Source of the DNA: AP-15 sp963736715
GTDB lineage: Bacteria > Pseudomonadota > Alphaproteobacteria > ATCC43930 > CGMCC-115725
NCBI GenBank assembly: GCA_963736715.1
Contig: CAVTQA010000051.1
Location: forward strand, 132,110 to 196,109
Length of the DNA: 64,000 nucleotides
Direction: 5' to 3'
The position numbers and the translations under genes are program-made. How positions within the stretch are numbered: position 1 is the stretch's first letter; every line of letters begins with the position of its first letter. This document shows, piece by piece, positions 9,091 through 18,278 of this stretch. The notes beneath the pieces were generated by a model. It worked only from the letters and a program-made list of their open reading frames with translations, had not been told where the DNA came from and did no database searches.

Positions 9091-9586
9091 CGGTCATCAG
9101 CAGCAACACCAACGCCGACGAGCTCACGCTGACGATCGTCGCCGAGTTCGACGCGCCGCCCGAGCGCGTCTGGGACGTGTGGGAGGACGCCGCGCAAGCT
9201 CGAGCGCTGGTGGGGGCCACCGACCTACCCGGCCACCTTCACCCGCCACGAGTTCGTGGTCGGCGGGCAGTCGCGCTACTACATGACCGGGCCCGAGGGC
9301 GCAGACACCGGCGGCTGGTGGCGGATCGACGCGCTCGAGAAGCCGCGGCGGATCGAGTTCGCCAACGGCTTCGCCGGTGACGACGGGGAGCCCGCCCCCG
9401 GCGTCGCTCCCGGCCGGCCGGGATCGTGACGCTCGAGCCGCACCGACACCGGTACGCGCATGACTGTCCAGACCCGGTTCGTCAGACGTCGAGCAGATGG
9501 AGCGGATGCTCGGCATGGGCATGCAGGAGGGCATGGGCCTGGCGATCGGCCAGATCGACGCCCTGCTTGAGCCTGTGATCGCCTGA
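9087..9586 (+). CDS. SRPBCC/AHSA1 (START-like) domain protein, frameshifted
   Basis: A small protein with the hydrophobic-cavity START-like fold. TLTIVAEFDAPPERVWDVWE at the start is the diagnostic first strand and helix. FTRHEFVVGGQSRYYMTGPE and WRIDALEKPRRIEFANGF follow in a shifted frame, and the C-terminal helix QMERMLGMGMQEGMGLAIGQ ends at 9586 in another. Three or so one-base shifts are needed. It is translationally coupled to the ArsR repressor. Proteins of this pair are usually of unknown ligand. Confidence 0.75.
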
Positions 9587-9617
9587 AGTCCGCTCGGCTG
9601 CGCGGCGGCGGCCGCTG

Positions 9618-11198
9618 TCAGGCCGTCTCTTTGGTCGCGATGCCGAGCAGGCTGAGTACCCCGCTCGCCAGCGCCAGCGCCGCTGCGATCAGCATCGCGA
9701 GGCGGAAGGCGTCCAGCGACGCGTGCTCGAGTGTCCGGTGAACGTGCGTGCGCTCGGCCGAGCTGAAGCCCGCCGGTACGCGCGTCTGCAGTGCGGTCGA
9801 CGCCGCCCGCGTGACGGCGACACGGTAAGCGGCTGGCGCGTCGTGGCGCGCCAGCCGCTGATCGACCTGGGAGGAGAAGCCGCTGGCGACGACCGCTCCG
9901 ACGACGGCGATCGCGATCAGCCCGGCGATGCGCGCGACGGCGTTGTTGATGCCCGACGCGACGCCCGAATGCGTTGACGGCGCGGCGTTCAGGATCGCTG
10001 CCGTCAGCGGCGCGACCGTGATCGAGAGCCCGATGCCGAGCAGCACGACGCCCGGCAGCACTTCCGTTACGTACTGCGGGTGGGTCCCCATCGCCGCGAG
10101 CAGCACCAGTCCCGACGGCGGCGACGATCGGGCCGATCCCCATGAACAGGCGCGGCCCGAAGCGGTCGGCCAGCGCGCCGAAGCGCCTGCGCCAGCAGGA
10201 ACATGAGGATCGAGAGCGGCAGCAGCGACGAGGCCCGCCGTCAGCGGCCGGTAGCCGCCGACCTGCTGCAGGAAGACGATCGAGGAAGAACGTGGCGACG
10301 CTCAGCGCCGCCGTAGAGCGCAGAAGGTCGCGAGGTTGCCGACGCTGAAGTTGCGCGAGCGGAAGATCTCGAGCGGGAGCATCGGCGCGCGGCAGCGGCG
10401 CTCCCAGAGCGACGAACGCGATCAGCAGCACGCAGCCAGCGCCGAGCGTGGCCCCAGACTCGGGGGTCGCCCCAGCCGTAGGTCGGCTGCTCGATCAGCG
10501 CGAAGATCGGCCCGCCAGGCCCGAGCGCGCCGAGCAGCCCGCCGACCCAGTCGACGTGGGCGTCCGCCGACTGGCGGTCGCGCGCGGGATGTGCCGCACG
10601 AGCCACAGCGTGGCCAGCACCAGCGGCACGTTGACGACGAACACCCAGCGCCACGAGCCCGCCTGGACCAGCAGGCCGCCGAGCAGCGGACCCGCAACGG
10701 TCGCGATCCCGGTCCACGCCGTCCAGGTGCCGATCGCCGCCGCTCGCTGATGTTCGGAGAAGGTGTCGATGATCAGCGCCAGCGTGCTCGGCACGAGCAG
10801 CGCCGCGGCGACGCCCTGCAGCGCGCGCGCGGCGATCAGCGCCGCGGCGTCCGGGCGCGACCGCGCAGACGAGCGAGGCGACGCCGAAGCCGCGCTACGC
10901 CGAGCGCGAAGATCCGGCGGCGGCCGAACACGTCGCCGAGCGAGCCACCGACGAGCAGCAGCGATCCGAGCGTCAGCAGGTAGGCGTCGACGACCCACTC
11001 CTGTCGTCGCGAGCCCGCCGTGCAGGTCGCCCGGATCGCCGGCAGCGCGACGTTGACGATCGTGCCGTCGAGGAACGCCGCCGAGGAGCCGAGGATGCAC
11101 GCGAGCAGCGTCAGGCGCTGCGCGCGGGTGTACGGCTGCCGCGACGCGTCGGCTGGTGTGGTCTCCGGGCGATTCTCTTCTCCGGCCACGGCGGGCAT
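9618..11198 (-). CDS. DHA2/EmrB-QacA-type MFS drug exporter, heavily frameshifted
   Basis: A roughly 520-residue, 14-helix proton-driven efflux pump. It starts at 11198, and the first helix reads LLACILGSSAAFLDGTIVNV with the family motif LDxTIVNVALP. The next segment has WVVDAYLLTLGSLLLVGGSL and the loop GDVFGRRRIF. The readable C-terminal 160 residues (9,618-10,106) include LTAAILNAAPSTHSGVASGI, the late-helix signature of DHA2 pumps, and end GIATKETA. Between about 10,110 and 10,900 at least six frameshifts scramble the middle helices. It is the densest error zone of the left flank. The gene is likely intact in the organism. The substrate is unknown. Confidence 0.75.
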
Positions 11199-11223
11199 GC
11201 CTGAACCCTACGGGGCCGGGAGG

Positions 11224-12195
11224 TTATGGTGCCGCTGTCTCGGAGGGTGGCGGTTCGGCCAGGGTCGGAGCCGGCTCGCGGTGCAGGGCCACCCCGCCCG
11301 TCACCAGCAGGACGCCCGCGACCTGCTGCAGCGTCGGGAGCTGCGCCAGGACGACGATCCCGATCACCGTGGCGATCGCGGGTAGGAGCGAGACCATCAG
11401 CGCGTAGGTCGCGCGGGGTAGTCGTGCGAGCGCGAGCTGGTCTGTCACGTAGGGGATCACCGAGGAAGAGACGCCGACGCCGATGCCGGCCAGCAGGACG
11501 ACCGGATCGGTGAAGGCGTGCGCGACGCGCCAGCCGCCGATCGGGGTGACGATCACGGCGGCCACGAGCATGGCCAAGGCCAGCCCGTCGATGCCGCTGA
11601 TCGCCGGGTGCTTGGCGACACGGTCGGCGAGCACGATGTAGACGGCGAACAGGATCGCGTTGGCGAAGGCGAAGATCAGGCCGACGGGGTGGGCGCTGAG
11701 CTGCACGTCGCTCAGGAGGTAGACGCCGCCTACCGCGAGTCCGAGCGCTCCGATGTTGAGGGCGCTGCGAGCACCGGCGGCCGCGAGCGCGACGACCGGC
11801 AGGAACTCGATCGCGGCCACGGTACCGAGCGGCAGCCGGCTGATCGCGGTGTAGAAGCAGCAGTTCATCACCGCGAGCGCGGCGCCCCAGGCGAGCAGCA
11901 GCACGCGCCCGTCGCGATCGAGGGTGGCGACGAGTCGCCAGGGCCGCCGCCAGAACGCGAAGATCACCGCAGCTGAGGCGATCCGCAGCCAGGCGACGCC
12001 GAGGACCGGCACGCGGGCGAACAGCAGCACTGCGAACGACGGTCCGAGGTAATGGAAGGCGGCGCTGACGAGGAAGTACAGCTGGGGTGGAGCCTCGTCG
12101 ACGTGGCGGCGCATGCCGGGCATGCGCGGCCGCGGCATCGGCGGACGCCCCTTGCGAACGGGCAGCGGGCCGTTCGGGTCGGCTCGGGAACTCAC
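11224..12195 (-). CDS. EamA/RhtA-type exporter (DMT superfamily)
   Basis: An intact frame of up to 323 residues with ten predicted helices arranged as two EamA repeats. Examples are AFHYLGPSFAVLLFARVPVL and VPVLGVAWLRIASAAVIF in the first repeat and GLALAMLVAAVIVTPIGGW in the second, with the SVIPYVTDQLALARLP segment common to RhtA-like amino-acid exporters. The listed GTG start at 12195 gives a basic, proline-rich leader; an internal ATG at 12114 (MRRHVDEAP) is just as plausible. It is divergent from an Lrp-family regulator, an arrangement typical of amino-acid-responsive export. Threonine/homoserine-like substrates are a guess. Confidence 0.8.
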   Translation of the reverse strand: MSSRADPNGPLPVRKGRPPMPRPRMPGMRRHVDEAPPQLYFLVSAAFHYLGPSFAVLLFARVPVLGVAWLRIASAAVIFAFWRRPWRLVATLDRDGRVLLLAWGAALAVMNCCFYTAISRLPLGTVAAIEFLPVVALAAAGARSALNIGALGLAVGGVYLLSDVQLSAHPVGLIFAFANAILFAVYIVLADRVAKHPAISGIDGLALAMLVAAVIVTPIGGWRVAHAFTDPVVLLAGIGVGVSSSVIPYVTDQLALARLPRATYALMVSLLPAIATVIGIVVLAQLPTLQQVAGVLLVTGGVALHREPAPTLAEPPPSETAAP

Positions 12196-12258
12196 ATACC
12201 GTAGGTTGCCCTAGTGGTTAGTCCTAGTACATGGATAATCAGTGGTATTCTCATTTGA
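12196..12258. promoter_or_regulatory. Divergent EamA / Lrp promoter region
   Basis: This 63-bp spacer is clearly more AT-rich than its surroundings. It contains a direct repeat CCTAGT (12210-12215 and 12223-12228) and a TGGTATTCTCATTTGAATGCC-like stretch next to the Lrp start. Lrp-family proteins bind AT-rich, weakly palindromic sites, so this is the likely operator for both genes. No single site can be assigned by eye. Confidence 0.45.
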
Positions 12259-12744
12259 ATGCCTACGAATCGAAGGCAAAATGGCCGATCTGCCGAAGCT
12301 GGTGAGCTCGACGAGGTCGACCTGCGTCTACTTGGCGAACTCCAGGCTGATGCTCGCCTCAGCCTCGCCGAATTGGGTCGCCGGATCGGCCTCTCCGCGC
12401 CGGCGGTGGCCGAACGCCTGCAACGCCTTCAGAGCGACGGCGTGATCCTCGGATACCACGCCCGAATCGATCCGCACGCCCTTGGTCTCGCGATCGCCGC
12501 CGTGATCCGCGTGCGCCCACTCCCTCGTCGCCTCCAGGAGGTCGCGGAGACCGCTCGCAACTCGCCGGAGGTCGTCGACTGCCGCCGGATCACCGGCGAC
12601 GACTGCTACGTGATGACCGCCCACGTCCGCTCGGTCGAGCACCTCGAGGAGATCCTCGACCGCTTCAACGTCGACGGCCAGACCGTCACGTCGATCGTCC
12701 AGTCCTCGCCGGTGCCGCCGCGCGGCCTGCCGCTGGACGTCTGA
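12259..12744 (+). CDS. Lrp/AsnC-family transcriptional regulator
   Basis: 161 residues, the usual Lrp length. The N-terminal winged HTH reads LDEVDLRLLGELQADARLSL then ELGRRIGLSAPAVAERLQRL, followed by the connecting GVILGYHARIDP. The C-terminal RAM (ligand-binding) domain has VVDCRRITGDDCYVMTAHV with the GDDDY-like ligand motif, here GDDCY. Lrp proteins form octamers whose DNA binding responds to amino acids. The divergent EamA exporter is the natural target. The gene is intact. Confidence 0.88.
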   Translation: MPTNRRQNGRSAEAGELDEVDLRLLGELQADARLSLAELGRRIGLSAPAVAERLQRLQSDGVILGYHARIDPHALGLAIAAVIRVRPLPRRLQEVAETARNSPEVVDCRRITGDDCYVMTAHVRSVEHLEEILDRFNVDGQTVTSIVQSSPVPPRGLPLDV

Positions 12745-12836
12745 CCTTCGAGCGTCTGACATCGCAGACCGCATCACGACGGGGCGTCTGACCGGTAGCG
12801 CACCAAAGCGCGTCTGTCGGCGAAAGCGATAGGTTC

Positions 12837-13514
12837 ATGTTCATGAACGATGCTGTGGACGGCCCGGATGTTGACCGCCCGACGGTGCGCGTGGTCATTG
12901 CTGACGATCATGCGATTGTCCGGCGCGGTTTGCGCGCACTGCTCGACGCCGAGGCAGGGTTTGAGGTTGTGGCCGAGGCCGATGATGTCGAGTCGGCTCG
13001 TCGCTATGTCCGCGGCCATCGACCAGACGTGCTCGTCCTGGACCTGAACATGGGTGCCGAGTCGAGCCTCTCGTCGATCTCGGCGATTCGCGCCGAGTCG
13101 CCGGACACGCAGATCGTGGTCCTGACGATGCAGGATGAGCCCGCCTACGCCCGAGAAGCGCTAACTGCTGGCGCCCTGGGCTACGTACTCAAAGAGGCGG
13201 CTGACACCGAACTGATAGACGCGGTACGCGCCGCGCACGCGGGTGAGAGCTATCTCAACCCGAGGTTGGGCGCCAAGGTCGCCGCCGCACCAGTCGGTCC
13301 CCCGGGCGGGCTCTCGGAGCGAGAGGTCGAGGTCCTGCGGATGATCGCTCTCGGTCACACCAACACGCAAATCGCCGAGCGATTGTTCCTGTCAGTACGA
13401 ACCGTCGAAACCCATCGAGCCCACATCCAGCAGAAGCTCGGCCTTGAAGACCGCGCTGCGCTCGTCGGGTATGCGCTAGAGCACCGGCTCATCACTACCG
13501 AAGGCGGTAACTGA
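12837..13514 (+). CDS. NarL/FixJ-type (DosR-like) response regulator
   Basis: A 225-residue two-domain regulator. The receiver domain has the acidic pair D23/D24, the phospho-acceptor D69 (VLVLDLNMG), a Thr at TMQD and K119 (YVLKEA). The LuxR-type HTH covers about residues 159-203 (LSEREVEVLRMIALGHTNTQ, then VRTVETHRAHIQQKLGL). The architecture equals DosR/DevR of mycobacteria, but a specific orthology claim needs a tree. A second Met at residue 3 (12843) is an equally good start. A GAF-containing kinase of matching type is encoded 3.4 kb downstream. The gene is intact, unlike its paralogue at 15.7 kb, and is probably the functional output regulator of the island. Confidence 0.88.
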   Translation: MFMNDAVDGPDVDRPTVRVVIADDHAIVRRGLRALLDAEAGFEVVAEADDVESARRYVRGHRPDVLVLDLNMGAESSLSSISAIRAESPDTQIVVLTMQDEPAYAREALTAGALGYVLKEAADTELIDAVRAAHAGESYLNPRLGAKVAAAPVGPPGGLSEREVEVLRMIALGHTNTQIAERLFLSVRTVETHRAHIQQKLGLEDRAALVGYALEHRLITTEGGN

Positions 13515-13518
13515 CCGT

Positions 13519-15567
13519 TCAGACCGACGTCTGCTGCTGCACTGGGCTGTGCATCGGGAGGCCGGCCGCGGCATAGGCGTCGCTCGCGTCGAGTGTTTCG
13601 GCCGCAAGGAGCGCCCGCATCAGACTGTCGAGCTTGTCTCGGTTGTCGATCAGCAGCTGCGTCACCTGGGCATGGCTCTCGTCGACGAGGCGTCGCACCT
13701 CCTGGTCGATGAGTCGCTGGGTGTCAGCCGAGGTTTCGCTGGTGCCTGGAAAGAAGCGGGCCGCTGGCGTCGCTGGGCAGCACAGCGATCGGTCCGATCT
13801 TGTCGCTCATTCCCCACCGTCCAACCATGTGCCGCGCGATCTGTGTCAGCTGCTCGATGTCCGACTCGGCGCCGGTTGTGATCTTGCCGTAAACGACCTC
13901 CTCGGCCACGCGCCCGCCGAGGGCAACCCGGATCTTCGCCTCCAGATCCTCGCGTGAGTAAGACACGCGGTCGGCGTCGGGCGTGGAGAGGGTGACGCCG
14001 AGCGCCATTCCGCGCGGGATGATCGAGATCTTTCGCACGGGGTCGGCGTCCGGCGTGAGCATCCCGACAAGGGCGTGGCCTGATTCGTGGTACGCGGTTC
14101 GCTCGCGATCCTCGTCGCTGAGCACCGTTCCGCGCGGCGCGCCGAGCATCAGCTTCTCCAAGGCATCGGTGAAGTCAGCCATCTCTACGCGCTCGTGGTT
14201 GCGCCGTGCGCCGAGGAGCGCCGCCTCGTTGGCGAGGTTCGCGAGATCGGCTCCGACCATCCCGGGTGTGGACGCGGCAATCGCGCCGAGATCAACATCG
14301 GCGGCGAGCGGAATCGAGCGTGTGTGAACCTTGAGGATCTGCTCTCGGCCGTCGCGGTCGGGAGGCTGTACGACGACGCGGCGATCGAAGCGCCCCGCGC
14401 GCAGCAGCGCCGGATCGAGAATCTCGGGACGGTTGGTTGCGCCGAGCACGATCACGGCCTGCTCTGACTCGAACCCGTCCATCTCGGTGAGAATCTGATC
14501 CAGGGTCTGTTCGCGCTCGTCGTTGGCGCCGGTCACCGACGCGGAGCCTTGCCGAGAGCGCCCGATCGCGTCGAGCTCGTCTATGAAGATGATCGCGGGC
14601 GCAGCTTCCTTCGCCTTGGCGAACAAATCCCGGACCCGGGCAGCGCCGACACCGACGATCGCCTCGATGAACTCTGACGCCGCGATCGAGAAGAACGCCG
14701 CGTTGGCTTCCCCCGCAACCGCGCGCGCCAGTAGCGTCTTGCCGGTCCCGGGCGGTCCGGACAACAGCACCCCATGCGGCATACGCCCGCCGAGACGGAC
14801 GTACCGGTCCGGGCTGCGGAGGAAATCGACGATCTCTGAAAGCTCGCCCTTCGCCTCGTCGATCCCTGCGACGTCGTCGAACGTGACCCGGATCTTCTCA
14901 GGATCAACCCGGCGCGCCTTCGACTGCCCGAACCCACCGAGCCCGCCCATGCCGCCGCCGCGGGTCATCGAGCGCCTCGCGATCAGCACAAACACGCCTA
15001 CCAGCAGCAGCGTCGGACCGAAGCCGAGCAGGATTTCGGCCAGCAGGGAGGTACTCGTCGTGGTCGACTGCGCGTTGACCTGGACATCCTCCGAGCGCAG
15101 CAGCGTTGTCAGTTCCTGATTACTCCAGAACGCGGCACCTGAGTCGCGAACAGCTTCGTGGCGGTCGCTTTTTTGGTTGGGTAGCGAACCTTGGTCGTGA
15201 AGGTGCCCTCGACCTCATCCCCCTTCGTCGAGATCGATTTCACGTGACCGGCCTGCACCTGCTGCAGGAAGTACGGGCTGAACGGCACCGTTACCCGGGG
15301 CGGTCCGGACGGCTGAACAAACAACACCGACAACCAGTTGATCACCAGCAACGCGAGCACAAACATCCAAAAGGCACGCAGACGATGCGGTGGAGTGGGC
15401 TTGTGATGCTCCGGCATCCCGCGACCATCCGGCGCGGGGGCGACCCGCCAGCCACCCTTGTCCTGGGGCATCGAGGACGGTGGCACCTTGCTCTTTCCCG
15501 AGTGATCGGAATCGATCACTTCGCCGCTTTTCGCTGTTGAATCGTCGCTGTCGAAGGGCACAGACAC
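13519..15567 (-). CDS. ftsH: FtsH ATP-dependent zinc metalloprotease, two frameshifts
   Basis: A membrane-bound AAA+ protease of about 680 residues that degrades misfolded membrane and regulatory proteins. In order: an unusual hydrophilic N-terminal extension of about 80 residues, helix 1 (FWMFVLALLVINWLSVLFV), an extracytoplasmic domain, helix 2 (ILLGFGPTLLLVGVFVLIA), Walker A GPPGTGKT, Walker B IIFIDELDA, the SRH (ATNRPEILDPALLRAGRFDR) and the zinc site HESGH. One frameshift lies near 15,125-15,150 within the extracytoplasmic domain. A second near 13,760 precedes the C-terminal helix region, which then ends QQQTSV. It is divergent from the second response regulator and convergent with the first. 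FtsH in a stress or dormancy block fits protein turnover on entry to or exit from dormancy. Confidence 0.88.
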
Positions 15568-15703
15568 GGAACGTTAGGCGAACAGAGCCGAAACGGCCTG
15601 CCGGGCAGTGGATGAACTCCGCGGCCAACGCTGCGCCTTTTCCGCAGCGAGCCCGCAGGTTCATCTCGATGCTGAACCGCACGCCGCGGCCTACGGTGGA
15701 CTG

Positions 15704-16229
15704 ATGCCAACAGACCTGAGGCTCGCCCCGTTTACTACGAGTGTCGTCGGCGCCTGCGACCCAGACCCGATCCGGGTCGTGTTGGCCGATGATCACGCTG
15801 CCATGCGTCGCAGCCTCAAGCGGCTGCTGGACGCTGAGGACGGGGTCACCGTGGTCGCCGAGGCGATCGATCTGGAGACGGCCGCGCGCTGTGTCCACGG
15901 GCATCTGCCAGACGTCCTGATCCTCGACTTGCATCTACCGACGGGATGGGCGCTGGGACTGGTTGGGGAACTCCGCGGTAGCGTCCCGGAGACCCAGGTC
16001 GTGGTGCTGACGATGGAGAACAGCCCGGCGTTCGTCGAGCGGGCGCTGGACGCCGGCGCTGCTCGGCTACGTCCTGAAGGAATACGCCGACCGTGATCTC
16101 GCCCCCGCGGTCCGTGCCGCTCGACGAGGCGAGAGTTACGTCACGCCCGAGGTCGCTGAGGGACTCGAGGCGAGACGCACCGCGGGCTCGGACTCGACAA
16201 CCGTGCGGCGCTTGTCAGTTACGCGCTAG
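15704..16229 (+). CDS. NarL-type response regulator with eroded HTH domain
   Basis: The receiver domain is intact: acidic pair D29/D30, phospho-acceptor D75 (VLILDLHLP), TMEN, and after a one-base shift near 16,060 YVLKEYADRDLAPAVRAARRGESYVTPE. Aligned with the paralogue at 12,837, the HTH is largely missing. About 35-45 residues covering the first three DNA-binding helices are absent, and another short gap removes the AHIQQK segment. Only ETHR and GLGLDNRAALVSYALGR remain, in a different frame, near 16,165-16,230. As written it cannot bind DNA in the LuxR manner. It is either a decaying duplicate, a stand-alone receiver, or a local sequence collapse. The 3' end overlaps the convergent kinase. 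Confidence 0.7.
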
Positions 16230-18022
16230 GACGCGACCTGATCGGCATCTGCGGCTGCCTGCTGAGTCGAGCCAGTCGGGATTCGGGCTCGGACGAGTGT
16301 GCCGTCCGGCCCGGACTCGATTTCGAGCGACCCGCCGAGCAGGAACACCCGCTCGCCCATACCCGCGAGCCCAAAACCGGGGTTTCGCGCTTCTGTATCG
16401 AAGCCGCGACCATCGTCACTGACCTCGATGGTCACCTGTTCATCGCTATCGACGACGGCGACACGGACGGTGCTCGCGGAGGCGTGCTTGGCGACGTTGG
16501 TCAACGACTCCTGGACGAGCCGGTAGACGGCGGTCTCGAGGTCACGACTCGTCGTTCGATTGTGCCGCCGCGTCGGGGAGATTGAACTCGAAATCGATCG
16601 CCAGCCCGGCCGTGCGTCTGCGCTCAACCAGCGCCTCGAGTGCCGTTTGCAACCCAAGGTCATCGAGTAGCGACGGCCGCAGGTCACTGATGATCGCCCG
16701 TAGGTTCTTGATCTCGGATTCGATGTCGTCGATCGCCTGCTGGGTGGCCGTCGGCGTAGCTCGTTGGGTCGTTGGCTCGCAGAGCCGACGACAGTCCCAC
16801 CCGCAGACCGGCGAGTGTCTGCAGGGTCTGGTCGTGCAGCTCTCGTGCCCATCGGCCTCGCTCGGCATCAGACGCCGCGATCGCACTACGCAGACGCTCA
16901 GCCTCAACCGAGCGGCTGATCGCCACGGCGTTGGCGGCAGAAGCGGCGAACGTTCGTAGCAACTGCTCGTCTCGCTCTGTGAATGGTTCGGCGTCCTGAC
17001 CTCGATCGAAGGCGGCGAGCACACCGAGCCCGACGCCGCGATGCATCATCGGGACAAGCAACGCCGTGTGCGCATCCGGCACCCCGAGCTCGTCAGGCGC
17101 GATCCGAAGCCGAGACGCGACATCGGTAACCAGTTCTGGTCGTCCCCGCTCGAGCACCTGGCCGGAGGTCGATTGCGCCACCGGCATCCGACGCCCGCGC
17201 GCCTCCACAGTGTGTCCGGCGCTGGCCGTTACGACCAGATCGTCACCGTCGCGCAACATGATCAGCACACTCCGGGCCCCGACGAGCGCGCGACCACGCT
17301 TGACAACCAGCTCCAGTGTGCCATCGAGGCCGCCCGCCCCTCCGATCGCTCCGGCAATGTGCTGTGCGGCCTCAAGGCCCTGAACCGCCTGCTCAAGCTC
17401 CAGCCGGCGGCGCTCGCTGCCCTCGTATGCGCGCGCGTTATCGATAGCCGTGGCCGCGAAGTCCGCCAGCACAATCGCAATGGCCTCATCTTCCTCGGTG
17501 AACTCCTCCGCGCCTTGCTTGTCAGTCAGGTAGAGGTTGCCCCAAACCTCGCCGCGGATCTCGATCGGGACTCCAAGGAAACTCGTCATCGGCGGATGAC
17601 CAGCAGGGAACCCATAGCTCTGCGGATGTGATCCGACTGTCTTCAGGCGCAGAGGACGCGGCTCCTTGATCAACACGCCGAGCACGCCACGCCCACGCGG
17701 CAGGTCCCCGATCGCAAGCCTGGTGGTGTCATCGATCCCGAGCGTCAGGAACCGGTCGAGTTCGGTCCGCCGGTCATTCAGCACCCCAAGCGCGACGTAA
17801 CGCGCCCCGGTCGCCACCTGCGCCTCTGCCAGAATCAGCTGAAGCACGGCCTCGAAATCCAGCTCCGTCACCAGCGAACGGCCAACGTCAATCAGTCGGT
17901 CGCAGCTTGTCGGTCTCGATCGCCATGAGTTCCCGGCTCAGGAGCATAAGCCCTGCACGGGTCGCGAGAGAAGGAGACGTGAAGCGGGTATCCGTAATTC
18001 TCCGCAGCCGTGACTCGGGCAT
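16226..18022 (-). CDS. Two-GAF, HisKA_3 sensor histidine kinase (DosS/NreB type), frameshifted
   Basis: A cytosolic sensor kinase of about 598 residues, reconstructed from three or four frames. N-terminus MPESRLRRITDTRFTSPSLA, then (after a shift near 17,895) RLIDVGRSLVTELDFEAVLQ leading into the first GAF domain (GARYVALGVLNDRRTELDRF to EEFTEEDEAIAIVLADFAAT). The second GAF runs from LDGTLELVVKRGRALVGARS to FTERDEQLLRTFAASAANAV. The phospho-acceptor His is in RWARELHDQTLQTLAGLRVG. The HATPase part shows ESLTNVAKHASAS (N box), DDGRGFD (G1) and GFGLAGMGERV (G2). Tandem GAF plus HisKA_3 is the architecture of heme-GAF DosS/DosT, but a heme ligand cannot be assigned from sequence alone. Its likely partner is the NarL-type regulator at 12,837. 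Confidence 0.82.
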
Positions 18023-18137
18023 CCACCGTTGCGCGTTGTGACCGACGCCAGGCACCCTTTCACGCGTGGATAACGGGCGAACTCGGTCGCAGGTTCGATA
18101 CTGCCGCCGGCGTCCGGCTGCGAGTGTTGCGAGGAGC

Positions 18138-18161
18138 CCATTGGCGTCTATGAACCAATGG
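18138..18161. promoter_or_regulatory. Inverted repeat upstream of the sensor kinase
   Basis: CCATTGG (18138-18144) and its exact reverse complement CCAATGG (18155-18161) are separated by ten bases. The repeat lies in the 256-bp spacer between the acyl-CoA synthetase stop and the kinase start. The centre-to-centre distance of 17 bp is close to two helical turns, so an operator is more likely than a hairpin. GC-rich stem-forming sequence at about 18,205-18,240 could terminate the upstream operon. Confidence 0.4.
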
Positions 18162-18278
18162 TCGAGCTCACCGGTCAAGTCGCGAGGCGCACTTCGCTCG
18201 CCGCCGAAGCGCGATTCGACGCTTCCTACGGAAGCACGCTGTTTCACGCCGCGTGCTACGACGCGCGCATCAGCCAGC

